Assembly: GCA_034003745.1 (NCBI GenBank)
Contig: JAVEYA010000079.1
Coordinates: 1 to 11,091 of the forward strand
Source of the DNA: JAVEYA01 sp034003745
GTDB lineage: Bacteria > Bacillota > Peptococcia > DRI-13 > PHAD01
DNA: 11,091 bases
Direction: 5' to 3'
In this document: positions 1 through 7,093 of the stretch, piece after piece
How the letters are laid out: every line of letters starts with the position of its first letter
Position numbering within the stretch: position 1 is the first letter of the stretch
Program-made: the position numbers and the translations under genes
The notes under the pieces: model-generated
Databases searched by the model: none
Seen by the model: the letters and a program-made list of their open reading frames with translations, nothing else
What the model was told of the DNA's origin: nothing

Positions 1-1300
1 ATTGAGAAATTTCCACCCCCAGCTGCAGGTCTTCATAAGATTCGGAACGATGACCAAAACTGTTTTGCAGGAATCGGTTTTCATCCGGCGCAATAGCGGG
101 TTGGGTCACGGCGTAAGAAAGCAGGCCGAAAGTGATGATTAAAGCCAGTAAGGGAATCAAGGCCTGTTCTTTGCGTTTTAGCTTGCTTAGTTCGTAAGGC
201 AGCCAGGCGAAAGAAACCGGCAGCACATAAATAAAATAGCGGAGCCAGCCCAGCGAGGTTCCCTTCATCAACATCACAATCTGTAACAACGGAATGGAAA
301 CGAACATCCCCAGTAAAATCAAAGTATCCCCTTGCCAGAAACGGCGATTGAACAGCCGCAACAGGAGAATGGAAATCAGGGGAGCGGAAAACACCAGGAT
401 TTTCTTCGCCGCGAACCAGGCGGCGTTCACCGGATTATCCAGCATCGCCGCATAGACGGGATTGTCTAAATGCCCTTCAATCTGGGCGATGTTGGTATAC
501 TCTCCGTTCAGGAAATAAAGAGGATTATGCATTATAATCGCATTCAATAAAACCCAGAGCAGGATCGAATAAACGAGGGGAGAAGCGATTACCGTTATGG
601 CCGCTTCCGCACGGGACCAGCGGTAACGCAGCAGACCTTCCTTTACCGGGAGGTGGTTCTGCTGGAAAAAGAGGGCCGCGATAATAACGGCCCCAATGAC
701 GCTGAAGCCGAAAGGAACCGCTTCATAGCGGCACCAAAAGGATAAGGCCAGAGCAAAACTGGCGATGGTCAATTCTCCGATCCGCCGGGTCTCCAGCCAA
801 TTTAAAAAGCCTAAGATACTCAGGATAATAAAGAAGATAAACGGCGCGTCACTCATTCCGTTAAAGCCGAATAAAAACATCATAGGATTCAGCAGGAACA
901 GCAAAGGAAAAACAACCGCCACCCAGCGGGGTAAACCGCGCCGGATAAAAGCCCGGGATAAAATGAAAGCGGTGGCGGAAGCAAAAAGAGCGCTCATCAG
1001 CAGACCGGCGATTCCTTGGGTGGCCATTTCCGGAATCCAGGGATAAAGCAGCAAAAAGAAAAGATTCACAAAACTGGGCAAAGGATTCCAGACAAAGCCA
1101 ATGGCGCCCAAATGCGGATCCCTGCTGTACAGGACATAAAACGCGTTCGCCACGCGGCTGATGCCATCCGTGTGGTGATAACCGATATAAACGTTATAAT
1201 AATATCCGGCGGCGCATTCCAGTAAAAAAACGGTGGCGGCAACCAGCCAAACAACCGTTTTTCCTTGACAGCTTTTTATATCTTGTGCGATGGCGATCAC
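1..1300 (-). CDS. Multi-pass membrane protein, GT-C glycosyltransferase-like, C-terminus cut by window edge
   Basis: An open frame of 433 codons runs without a stop from a GTG at 1300 to the window edge. The start is placed there because AGGAGG lies four bases upstream and the next in-frame codons upstream reach a TGA without another good start. The translation is very hydrophobic, with roughly nine or more likely membrane helices, the first at about residues 16-36. After it comes a polar loop with H42-H43-T44-D45-G46 and then a conserved-looking stretch with SRDPH (59-63) and GFVWNPLP (68-75). An acidic residue in the first outer loop is typical of GT-C glycosyltransferases, which use polyprenyl-phosphate sugar donors, so D45 is a catalytic candidate. 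That assignment is inference: the family is not certain and the protein could be an uncharacterised membrane protein. The gene lies downstream of the propeller kinase in the same direction but has its own promoter-like sequence. Confidence 0.7.
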   Translation of the reverse strand, partial: MIAIAQDIKSCQGKTVVWLVAATVFLLECAAGYYYNVYIGYHHTDGISRVANAFYVLYSRDPHLGAIGFVWNPLPSFVNLFFLLLYPWIPEMATQGIAGLLMSALFASATAFILSRAFIRRGLPRWVAVVFPLLFLLNPMMFLFGFNGMSDAPFIFFIILSILGFLNWLETRRIGELTIASFALALSFWCRYEAVPFGFSVIGAVIIAALFFQQNHLPVKEGLLRYRWSRAEAAITVIASPLVYSILLWVLLNAIIMHNPLYFLNGEYTNIAQIEGHLDNPVYAAMLDNPVNAAWFAAKKILVFSAPLISILLLRLFNRRFWQGDTLILLGMFVSIPLLQIVMLMKGTSLGWLRYFIYVLPVSFAWLPYELSKLKRKEQALIPLLALIITFGLLSYAVTQPAIAPDENRFLQNSFGHRSESYEDLQLGVEISQ

Positions 1301-1371
1301 TCCACCTCCTAACTGGAAAATATGCGTAAATAATAATTTAATTAGTCATAATTTACTATAATTTTAATACA

Positions 1372-1400
1372 ATTATAGCATAAATAAAAATTAAATAAAA
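1372..1400 (-). promoter_or_regulatory. Extended -10 promoter candidate for the membrane protein gene
   Basis: On the minus strand the sequence reads TGCTATAAT, a perfect extended -10 element (TGn followed by TATAAT, the latter at 1372-1377). The -35 position at 1395-1400 is only TTTTAT, which is weak, but extended -10 promoters tolerate that. It lies about 72 bases before the GTG start at 1300 in very AT-rich DNA, where chance matches are more likely. Confidence 0.4.
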
Positions 1401-1452
1401 TAGTTGTGAAAATTTACCATGTATTTATTTGCTTTTTTGTGTATAATTATTT

Positions 1453-1494
1453 AAACCCCTTTCGATTCTTTAAATGAATCATCGAAAAGGGTTT
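1453..1494. terminator. Long AT-rich hairpin between kinase gene and membrane protein gene
   Basis: The arms AAACCCCTTTCGAT (1453-1466) and ATCGAAAAGGGTTT (1481-1494) pair with a single mismatch. The interior can add a GATTC/GAATC pairing around a TTTAAAT loop. It lies 81 bases beyond the stop of the propeller kinase gene and may end or attenuate that transcript. Only three T residues follow on the minus strand, so a classic intrinsic terminator is not demonstrated; a processing signal or operator is also possible. Confidence 0.35.
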
Positions 1495-1574
1495 ATCGAA
1501 GCCGTCTTAATTTCCTTTGCTGTTGTGGACGTTTATGTTATATTATTTAGTGCAGAGCCCTTCTGCCAAGCGGT

Positions 1575-4500
1575 TTAGTCCCCATAGGGCAGGGTGAAAT
1601 AGAAAATGCTGCCTGCATTGGGTTTGCTTTCCACCCAGATTTTCCCTCCGTGTTTTTCGATAATTTGTTTACAGATATATAATCCGAGGCCCCATTGCTT
1701 CTGGCCGGTTTCTTTCTCCGCCTCCGGCGTTGTTTTATAGAACCTGTCAAAAACCAGGGGCAGATGCTTTGCGTCAATTCCTGCGCCTGTATCTTCAATG
1801 GACACAAGAATCTCATTTCTTAAGCTTTGGGTACAAATCTTGATATAACCTTCTTTGGTAAACTTGACGGCATTGGACAGCAGATTAATCAATACCTGAA
1901 GCAGCTGGTCCCGGTCCCCGGAAACTTTCGGCAGCACCGCTGCCATTTCCACGCGTACCGTCAGCCTTTTTTTCTCTAAAAGGGGTCTCGTAATCGACAA
2001 CGCTTGTTCGATTAATCCGGTCATTTCCAATATTCCGTCTTGCCTGTCTGTTTTTCCCGATTCGATCCTGGCGATGTCCAGCAGGTTATCCACTAAAGCC
2101 GCCAGACGGTCCCCTTCAGCAATGACGATTTCTAAATCTCTGTCCAGCTTTGCGGCGGCGATTTGTATTTGGGGATCCTGTAAATCAAGGTTAGGCAAAA
2201 CAATCTTTTCAATCCTGTCGGCTATCCGCTCGGTAAAACCCAGCATAGCGCTTAAAGGCGTCCGGATTTCATGGGAAACCAAAGCTAAAAAATTGCTTTT
2301 CAACGCATCGGCCTGCCGCAATTGTGCATTGGCCAGATGCAGCGCTCTGGTTTTTTCCGTCACCTGGCGCTCCAGCCTCAGGTTCTGCCTTTTAATGCTA
2401 CGGGTCCTTAAGAGGACCACTGCCCTGATGGCAGCTGCCGCAATAAGAAACGAAAGAATCTTAAACCAACCGGTCTGCCAGAAAGGCGGCGTGACCAGAA
2501 GCCTGACCGCGATGCTCTGCTCATTCCAGAGTCCGTCGTTATTGGCGGCTTTAATGTGCAAAAGATAGTCTCCGCCGCCCAGGTTGGTGTAATTAATATA
2601 ATTGCGCGTACCGCTGTAATGCCATTCCGTATCAAAACCCTCCAGCTTATAGGCGTATTGATTCCTGGCAGGGTCCGCATAATCCAGTGCAGCAAACTCA
2701 AAAGAGATAAAATTATCCTGGTAACTTAACGTAACCTCCCCGGCTTGGCTCAAGGGAACGGACATATCGAATATTTTAAAATCCGTTAAGACCACCGGCG
2801 GCCGGTGGGTATTATCCTTGATTTTATCGGGGTAGAAACTATGAAAGCCGCTCGTTCCGCCGAAAAACATCTCACCGTCGCCGCTTTGAAAACAAGCTCC
2901 CTGAATATATTGATTCCTGATCAGGCCGCCGTTAAACTCATATTTTTTAAAAACACCGCTGCGGCCCCCATACTTGACCAGCCCGTTCGTCGTGCTTAAC
3001 CATAAATTATCCCCGGTATCCTGAAGCAAACCGGCGATGAAAATACCGGCGGCCTGCCCTTCAGCCTCCACGAGTTCCAGCCTGCCGCCGGCCTTGTCTA
3101 ATACGGCCAGACCCCTGTTCGTAGCCAGCCACAGCCGGTCCCGGTCATCCACAATGCTGCGGACATCGTATTCAAGGATTGGCAGCGCCAAACCCGGCGC
3201 GTGGAGGCCATACCGGGTGAAGACCCCTGTGGCGGGAACCAGCTTGTTTAAACCGCTTCCCGCCGTGCCCACCCAGAGCAGCCCGTTCCTATCTTCAGCC
3301 ACCGACAGCACATGGTTGCTGCTGATACTTTGCGGGTCTTCCGGAAGAGGGATAAAGCGACGCCAGCTTCCGGCGCTTCTGTCAAACCGGATTAAGCCGC
3401 AGTTGGCCGTACAGACCCATAAGCCGCCCTCCGTCCCCTCATAAATCTGTAAAATTCCGTTATCTCCGCCGCCTGTATGGACCGGATCAGCCAGATCATA
3501 ATGCGTAAAAGCTTCCGTAACGGGCTCAAACCGGTTCAGCGTCCCGTCAATGGCGCCAAACCAGAAAATCCCCTGAGCGTCTTCGTAAATGGAAGTAATG
3601 GTATTGCTGCTGATGCTACTGCCGTCCCGGGGATCATGTTGATAATATGTAATCCGGCCGGCCTCTCGCTCGAATCTGTTTACCCCGCCGTTGGCTGTTC
3701 CCAGCCAGACCGTACCGGCTCTGTCTTTATAAATCGATAAAATGACCTCGTCGCTGAAACGTATTTCATTGGCCTTGTTCCGGTAAAAATTAAAATTCAG
3801 GTGGGTATTGATTTTCGCTATGCCGTTGCCCTCGGTACCCAGCCATAAATTGCCTGAAGTATCGGCGAAAAGAGAGAGGATCCGGTAAGTGGCCGCAGTA
3901 GTGTTTTGGAAAAACGCGTATCCGGGGACGGTAAATTTTCCGCTATCCTGGTCCAGCATTCTCAGACCGCTGCCGTAAGTACCGATCCATAAACTGCCCG
4001 AGACATCCTCATAAATCCGGTTTACCCTCAGACTCTCCAACTCCGGAAAGGCCCCCTCCAGAAAAGTCCCTGTCTCCGGTACAAATCGGCTTAGTCCGCC
4101 GTCGCCTGCGGCAACCCATAAGACGCCCTGCCTGTCCGCATAAAGCGACTCGACATAATCATCGCCCCCGCCGGCGGCCGCTTGCCCCTGTGCGGGAAAG
4201 TGCAGGAAACTGCCCGTCCGGGGCTGGAATTTATTCAGGCCGTCCCCCGTGCCGATCCATAAAGCGCCTGTTTTGTCCCAGGCCAGGGCAGTAATCGTAT
4301 TGGCGCTGATACTGGCAGGGTCGCCGGGCTGGTGTTCATAATGGGTAAACTGCCCGGAAACCGGATCGAGAACGTCCAAGCCCCTGTTCCGGGTGCCGAT
4401 CCACAGACGGCCCGCTGCATCCCTGGTTAGCGCCCGGATGAAGTTGTCATGGAGGCCCGGTTCACCCTCCCTATGATAAAAATGGACAGTTTCCTCCGTT

Positions 4501-4883
4501 TGGGGATTTAATTTAAACAGCCCGCCGCCGAAGGTCCCCAGCCAGATGCTGCCTTCCCCGTCTTCGGCAATAGCGGTAATAAAGTTGGCCATAAAATCAT
4601 TCGTCTGCTCGGAATGGAAGCCATATTGCTTTAAGCTATAGCCGTTATAACGGTATAGCCCTGTCTGGGCGCCAAACCATAAAAACCCCGCGCTGTCCTG
4701 GAACATGGTATTGACAAGCGCGCCCGCCAGTTCCGTTTCTATCGGGTTACCCCTGCTCCCTGCCGGTACAGCCTGGGCCGGGGATGTTCCGGCGACCCCT
4801 GCGGCCGCTATGAAAAGAAGCAGAAAGGCTTTGGCCAGCTGCCTGCTTATGACCCGTAGTCCTGTTATTTTAATGAATCGCAT
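1575..4883 (-). CDS. Two-component regulator propeller sensor histidine kinase (no receiver)
   Basis: A 1102-residue membrane sensor kinase. Residues 1-38 form a signal peptide or membrane anchor ending in AQA. Residues about 48-690 contain roughly fourteen repeats of the type D-x-x-G-x-hydrophobic-W-h-G-T (LWIGT, LWLGT, LWVGT), enough for two seven-bladed Reg_prop propellers. A Y_Y_Y domain follows at about 697-800 (YAYKLEGFDTEW; NYTNLGGGDYLLHIKA). One membrane helix lies at about 806-824. The HisKA H-box is SHEIRTPL with phospho-acceptor H871; the ATPase has the N-box around N1004 (NLLSNAVKF), the G1 box EDTGAG at D1031, and a GLGLYI box near 1060. It should autophosphorylate in the cytoplasm in response to an outside ligand, often carbohydrate-derived in this family, though the ligand here is unknown. 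Unlike many hybrid members it ends right after the ATPase, so the partner must be a separate regulator. The start is ATG 4883, with GGAGG six bases upstream; the in-frame GTG at 4922 would sit almost on the predicted transcription start. Confidence 0.92.
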   Translation of the reverse strand: MRFIKITGLRVISRQLAKAFLLLFIAAAGVAGTSPAQAVPAGSRGNPIETELAGALVNTMFQDSAGFLWFGAQTGLYRYNGYSLKQYGFHSEQTNDFMANFITAIAEDGEGSIWLGTFGGGLFKLNPQTEETVHFYHREGEPGLHDNFIRALTRDAAGRLWIGTRNRGLDVLDPVSGQFTHYEHQPGDPASISANTITALAWDKTGALWIGTGDGLNKFQPRTGSFLHFPAQGQAAAGGGDDYVESLYADRQGVLWVAAGDGGLSRFVPETGTFLEGAFPELESLRVNRIYEDVSGSLWIGTYGSGLRMLDQDSGKFTVPGYAFFQNTTAATYRILSLFADTSGNLWLGTEGNGIAKINTHLNFNFYRNKANEIRFSDEVILSIYKDRAGTVWLGTANGGVNRFEREAGRITYYQHDPRDGSSISSNTITSIYEDAQGIFWFGAIDGTLNRFEPVTEAFTHYDLADPVHTGGGDNGILQIYEGTEGGLWVCTANCGLIRFDRSAGSWRRFIPLPEDPQSISSNHVLSVAEDRNGLLWVGTAGSGLNKLVPATGVFTRYGLHAPGLALPILEYDVRSIVDDRDRLWLATNRGLAVLDKAGGRLELVEAEGQAAGIFIAGLLQDTGDNLWLSTTNGLVKYGGRSGVFKKYEFNGGLIRNQYIQGACFQSGDGEMFFGGTSGFHSFYPDKIKDNTHRPPVVLTDFKIFDMSVPLSQAGEVTLSYQDNFISFEFAALDYADPARNQYAYKLEGFDTEWHYSGTRNYINYTNLGGGDYLLHIKAANNDGLWNEQSIAVRLLVTPPFWQTGWFKILSFLIAAAAIRAVVLLRTRSIKRQNLRLERQVTEKTRALHLANAQLRQADALKSNFLALVSHEIRTPLSAMLGFTERIADRIEKIVLPNLDLQDPQIQIAAAKLDRDLEIVIAEGDRLAALVDNLLDIARIESGKTDRQDGILEMTGLIEQALSITRPLLEKKRLTVRVEMAAVLPKVSGDRDQLLQVLINLLSNAVKFTKEGYIKICTQSLRNEILVSIEDTGAGIDAKHLPLVFDRFYKTTPEAEKETGQKQWGLGLYICKQIIEKHGGKIWVESKPNAGSIFYFTLPYGD

Positions 4884-4933
4884 TCCCGGCCTCCCTTGTC
4901 CAGACGAATCCCCTGAGAGCACTGCTCGAATCT

Positions 4934-4942
4934 ATTATATCA
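4934..4942 (-). promoter_or_regulatory. Extended -10 promoter of the propeller kinase
   Basis: The minus strand reads TGATATAAT, an exact TGn-TATAAT extended -10 element. A 17-base spacer upstream gives TGTTTG as a poor -35. Initiation near 4927 would leave a leader of about 44 bases before ATG 4883 and would place GTG 4922 only five bases from the 5' end, which supports the shorter protein. Confidence 0.5.
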
Positions 4943-4943
4943 T

Positions 4944-4972
4944 CTGTCGGCAAGCGCAAACACGCTGATAAT
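4944..4972 (+). promoter_or_regulatory. Possible promoter of the response regulator operon
   Basis: CTGTCG (4944-4949) and GATAAT (4967-4972) are separated by 17 bases, giving a plausible sigma-A promoter that starts near 4979, just before the ribosome binding site at 4981-4987. It runs divergently from the kinase promoter, so the two overlap and one bound regulator could control both. The -35 match is modest. Confidence 0.35.
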
Positions 4973-4997
4973 TTGAACCCAAAGGAGATAAACGCTT

Positions 4998-5753
4998 ATG
5001 CTGAAAGCCGTTTTGGTGGATGATGAGCCCCTGTCCCTGGAATCTCTGGCCTTCCTGCTGCAGCGGCATCAAGACATTGCGGTAGTGGGGAGTTATACGG
5101 ACCCGCTGACGGCTTTGGATAAAATCAAAACCCTAAGACCGGAACTGATTTTTCTGGATATAGAAATGCCGGAATTGGACGGATTATCCATGGCCCGGGA
5201 GATCACCGCCATGGGTTTTGATCCCCTGATCGTTTTCGCTACCGTTTTTGAACAATATGCGGTGGATGCTTTTGAAATCAATGCCGCCGACTATATCGTG
5301 AAACCTTTTTCAGCCGGCCGGGTCAGTCTGACCGTGAACCGTCTGATCCGGAATATTAAAAACAGGCAAGTTCCCGCCTGTCCGGTCCAGGCGCTGCTGA
5401 AACATACGCCATCCCGGCCGGTTATCAATAAAATTCCTGTCTGGCAGGAAAACAACATCCTGTTGGTGGACCCGAAAAGAATCTTATATTTTTCCGTGGA
5501 AAATAAAAAAGTGCTGGCCCATACCAAAGACGCCGCTTATGAAAATACCTGCGCCTTGGCGGAGTTGGAGGAACGATTAGCCGGCAAAGGTTTTTTCCGC
5601 TGCCATAAGAGCTTCCTGGTCAACACCGATTATATCGTCCATATCATCCCCTGGGTCAATTCCACCTATTTGCTGCGGCTGAAAGAAACCGCCGTACAAA
5701 TTCCGGTAAGCCGGCTGTATACCAAAAAGCTTAAAGGGATGTTAAGCTTATGA
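4998..5753 (+). CDS. LytTR-family response regulator (LytR/AgrA type)
   Basis: A 251-residue regulator. The receiver domain covers residues 1-120: acidic pair D9-D10, phospho-acceptor D54 within FLDIEMPELDG, switch residue T82 and conserved K102 (VKPF). The LytTR DNA-binding domain covers about 144-247, with the typical FFRCHKSFLVN (199-209) and the terminal IPVSRLYTKKLK. Such proteins bind direct repeats upstream of their targets when phosphorylated, usually by a LytS-type kinase. AAAGGAG at 4981-4987 precedes the ATG. The stop overlaps the ATG of the next gene by four bases (ATGA, 5750-5753), so translation of the two is probably coupled. The LytS-type kinase two genes downstream is the natural partner by family; the divergent propeller kinase is an alternative. 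Confidence 0.93.
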   Translation: MLKAVLVDDEPLSLESLAFLLQRHQDIAVVGSYTDPLTALDKIKTLRPELIFLDIEMPELDGLSMAREITAMGFDPLIVFATVFEQYAVDAFEINAADYIVKPFSAGRVSLTVNRLIRNIKNRQVPACPVQALLKHTPSRPVINKIPVWQENNILLVDPKRILYFSVENKKVLAHTKDAAYENTCALAELEERLAGKGFFRCHKSFLVNTDYIVHIIPWVNSTYLLRLKETAVQIPVSRLYTKKLKGMLSL

Positions 5754-6138
5754 GCCCACTGAAAAAAATTCTGATTGTAGACGATGAACCCAATAACCGG
5801 ATTCTCCTGGAGGATATCCTGACCGATTTTACCGGGGACAGCGCCCCAAACTGCTTTATGCCGCCGACGGCCTTCAAGCTTTGGCCGTCATCCGGGCGGA
5901 ACGGCCGGACCTGGTATTTCTTGATTTGATGCTGCCGGAACTGGACGGTCTGGCCATCTGCCGGGCTGTTAAAAGTGAGCCCGCTCTGCGATACATCTTT
6001 ATCGCCGTCCTCACCGCCAGGAGTCAGGAGAAAGACCGGGAAAACGCCCGCACAGCCGGGGCTGATCTGTATATTACCAAACCTTTTAAAGCCAAAACCA
6101 TTCTCCAGACGGTGAATCAGGCGTTCGGCCCGGCCTGA
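5750..6138 (+). pseudogene. Single-domain (CheY-like) response regulator interrupted by a -1 frameshift
   Basis: The ATG at 5750 overlaps the preceding stop and opens a frame encoding MSPLKKILIVDDEPNNR, a clear receiver N-terminus with the acidic pair D11-D12. That frame ends at TGA 5927-5929 after 59 residues. The rest of the receiver continues in the -1 frame to TGA 6136-6138: LLYAADG, phospho-acceptor in VFLDLMLPELDG, LTAR, and YITKPF. Joining the frames at 5851 gives 129 residues, a normal stand-alone receiver length, with D59, T89 and K111 all present. No single frame encodes all the active-site residues. Causes are a lost base (one C missing from the run at 5844-5847, or a G at 5834-5837), a sequence error, or programmed frameshifting at the heptamer listed separately. 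A TTG at 5881 could start only the C-terminal part, which would lack the acidic pair. If whole, the product has no output domain and would act as a phosphorelay or protein-interaction receiver. Confidence 0.8.
5845..5899 (+). promoter_or_regulatory. Candidate -1 ribosomal frameshift site: slippery heptamer plus hairpin
   Basis: In the frame of the upstream ATG the codons read GCC CCA AAC, giving the heptamer C CCA AAC (5845-5851), which fits the X XXY YYZ rule. A one-base slip moves the tRNAs onto CCC AAA, exactly the frame of the downstream receiver half. Nine bases later a hairpin can form: CCGCC (5861-5865) with GGCGG (5895-5899), then GACGGCC (5866-5872) with GGCCGTC (5883-5889), a 10-base loop and a 5-base bulge. 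The geometry is what -1 sites use, but GC-rich coding DNA forms hairpins easily, so function is unproven. Confidence 0.35.
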
Positions 6139-6167
6139 AGGCGGCGGAAAGGAGCAAAGGACTTACT

Positions 6168-6764
6168 ATGCCCTCCCAAGACATGCGTGCCATCTCCCGT
6201 CATTTTTTGTTTAATTCCCTCAATGCCGTGGCCGCCCTCTGCCGGAAAGACCCGGAGGCGGCAGCGGAATTGGTGGGGGAAATCAGCGCCTACCTGCAGC
6301 TCAGTCTGGAGGAAAAGCCTTCTTTAATCCCTTTGGAGGAAGAACTGGCGCATCTTTTTTCTTATCTCCGGATCCAGCAGGTCCGCTTCCCCGGCCGCTT
6401 GAAGATTATACCGGACATAGAGGCCGGTCTTACTTGCCGGCTCCCCGCCTTCACCCTGCAGCCCCTGGCGGACAATGCGGCGGTCCACGGCGTCCTGCCC
6501 CAAAGAGCAGGCGGTACTGTTCATATCTCCGCTAGAAAGATGGCCTCCGGCACGGTCCGCATCGTCATCCAGGACGACGGCGTCGGGATGACCCCCGCCC
6601 AGTTAAGCCGGCTATTTAAAAAAGGCCCTCAGCAACATTCCCTCTATCGCATCAACCAAGCGCTCAAGAAAGCGGGCCTGCCCGTTTTAAGCATAAACTC
6701 CGGCCCCGGCCAGGGAACAACGGTTATCCTGGAGATTCCCGCCGGCGATACCCCTGCATCTTAG
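6168..6764 (+). CDS. Small cytosolic LytS/YehU-type histidine kinase core, no sensor domain
   Basis: A 198-residue protein with only the catalytic part of a LytS-class kinase. The His_kinase motif is RHFLFNSLNAV with phospho-acceptor H12, followed by YLQLSLEE, an EEEL segment, YLRIQQVRF, and the ATPase domain. The N-box is LQPLADNAAVHG (N103), a slightly unusual form in which the usual Glu before Asn is Asp. The G1 box is QDDGVGM (D136-D137, G138, G140), and a GPGQGTTV turn lies near the end. Typical LytS proteins have five or more membrane helices and a GAF domain before this core; here no helix or signal peptide is present, so the protein should be soluble and must receive its signal from a partner. 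AAAGGA lies six bases before the ATG. It is 29 bases after the receiver gene and very likely in the same operon, with the LytTR regulator as probable substrate. Confidence 0.85.
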   Translation: MPSQDMRAISRHFLFNSLNAVAALCRKDPEAAAELVGEISAYLQLSLEEKPSLIPLEEELAHLFSYLRIQQVRFPGRLKIIPDIEAGLTCRLPAFTLQPLADNAAVHGVLPQRAGGTVHISARKMASGTVRIVIQDDGVGMTPAQLSRLFKKGPQQHSLYRINQALKKAGLPVLSINSGPGQGTTVILEIPAGDTPAS

Positions 6765-6834
6765 AAGCCATTCTTGCATTTTAGACCTTACTTTGGTCGT
6801 CTTGCCCGTTTTCCCTTATTTACCCGCCCCTTTG

Positions 6835-6842
6835 GCCGATTT
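6835..6842 (+). promoter_or_regulatory. Weak sigma-28 type -10 candidate upstream of csrA1
   Basis: GCCGATTT resembles the flagellar sigma factor -10 element (GCCGATAT or GCCGATAA) and lies 42 bases before the csrA1 start. The matching -35 position (6816-6823, TTATTTAC) agrees poorly with TAAAGTTT, so this is a low-confidence site. The rest of 6765-6883 is pyrimidine-rich and shows no clear terminator for the preceding operon. Confidence 0.2.
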
Positions 6843-6883
6843 ATATCTTAAGGACGGTTAAAGCAAGGAGGCGAACGGATTTA

Positions 6884-7063
6884 ATGCTGGTGCTGGGCAG
6901 AAAACCGGGTGAGTATGTGCTGATTGGCGAGGATATCAAAGTGAAAGTGGTCATGACCGATAACGGCGCTTTGCGCCTGGCTATCGAGGCTCCCAAGGAT
7001 ATAAGTATTGTCCGGGGCGAAGTCTATGAAAAAACCGTAAATAAAGGTTTGAAAAAAGACTAA
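6884..7063 (+). CDS. csrA: CsrA carbon storage regulator / global RNA-binding protein, copy 1
   Basis: A 59-residue protein beginning MLVLGRKPGEYV and containing LRLAIEAPKD and IVRGEVYE, the CsrA signature. CsrA is a dimeric beta-sheet protein that binds GGA motifs in mRNA leaders and usually blocks ribosome access; in Bacillota it represses flagellin and is antagonised by FliW. The two key RNA contacts known from E. coli, R6 and R44, are both present. AAGGAGG (6865-6871) lies 12 bases before the ATG. The leader carries three GGA triplets (near 6852, 6868 and 6877) that could allow autoregulation. It shares about 35 of the first 49 residues with copy 2 downstream. The C-terminal tail is short (VNKGLKKD), so any helix used for FliW contact in longer Bacillus-type CsrA is reduced. 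No fliW is present in the window. Confidence 0.93.
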   Translation: MLVLGRKPGEYVLIGEDIKVKVVMTDNGALRLAIEAPKDISIVRGEVYEKTVNKGLKKD

Positions 7064-7087
7064 ACTTTTGAATCAAACAAACGATAA
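7061..7087 (+). promoter_or_regulatory. Candidate sigma-28 (flagellar sigma) promoter overlapping csrA1 stop
   Basis: TAAACTTT (7061-7068), an 11-base spacer, then AACGATAA (7080-7087). Against the consensus TAAAGTTT-N11-GCCGATAA this matches 7 of 8 and 6 of 8 positions with exact spacing. The first three bases are the stop codon of csrA1. Transcription would begin near 7094 and could produce a short GGA-rich RNA ending at 7196, or read into csrA2 and the flagellin gene. Confidence 0.45.
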
Positions 7088-7093
7088 AATAAA

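Larger units (their letters stand above)
1301..1574. other. AT-rich intergenic region
   Basis: This 274-base spacer holds no credible gene. It is strongly AT-rich between about 1316 and 1452. Apart from the extended -10 candidate and the long hairpin listed separately, only a small 5-bp hairpin at 1552-1566 without a T-run was seen. Confidence 0.6.

Noticed and set aside
765..1225. Small plus-strand open frames over the membrane protein gene
   Set aside because: They lie in other frames of a continuous minus-strand membrane protein and have no recognisable domain or ribosome binding site.
1552..1566. Hairpin GCAGA/TCTGC after the kinase stop as terminator
   Set aside because: Only five pairs and no T-run follow on the minus strand.
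4884..4922. Kinase start at GTG 4922
   Set aside because: It lies about five bases from the predicted transcription start; ATG 4883 has GGAGG and begins a proper signal peptide.
5881..6138. Separate small gene starting at TTG 5881
   Set aside because: It is the C-terminal two thirds of a receiver domain, without the acidic pair, and continues the frame of the gene at 5750.
6784..6798. GACC/GGTC hairpin after the LytS-type kinase gene as terminator
   Set aside because: Only four pairs and no T-run; it could easily arise by chance.
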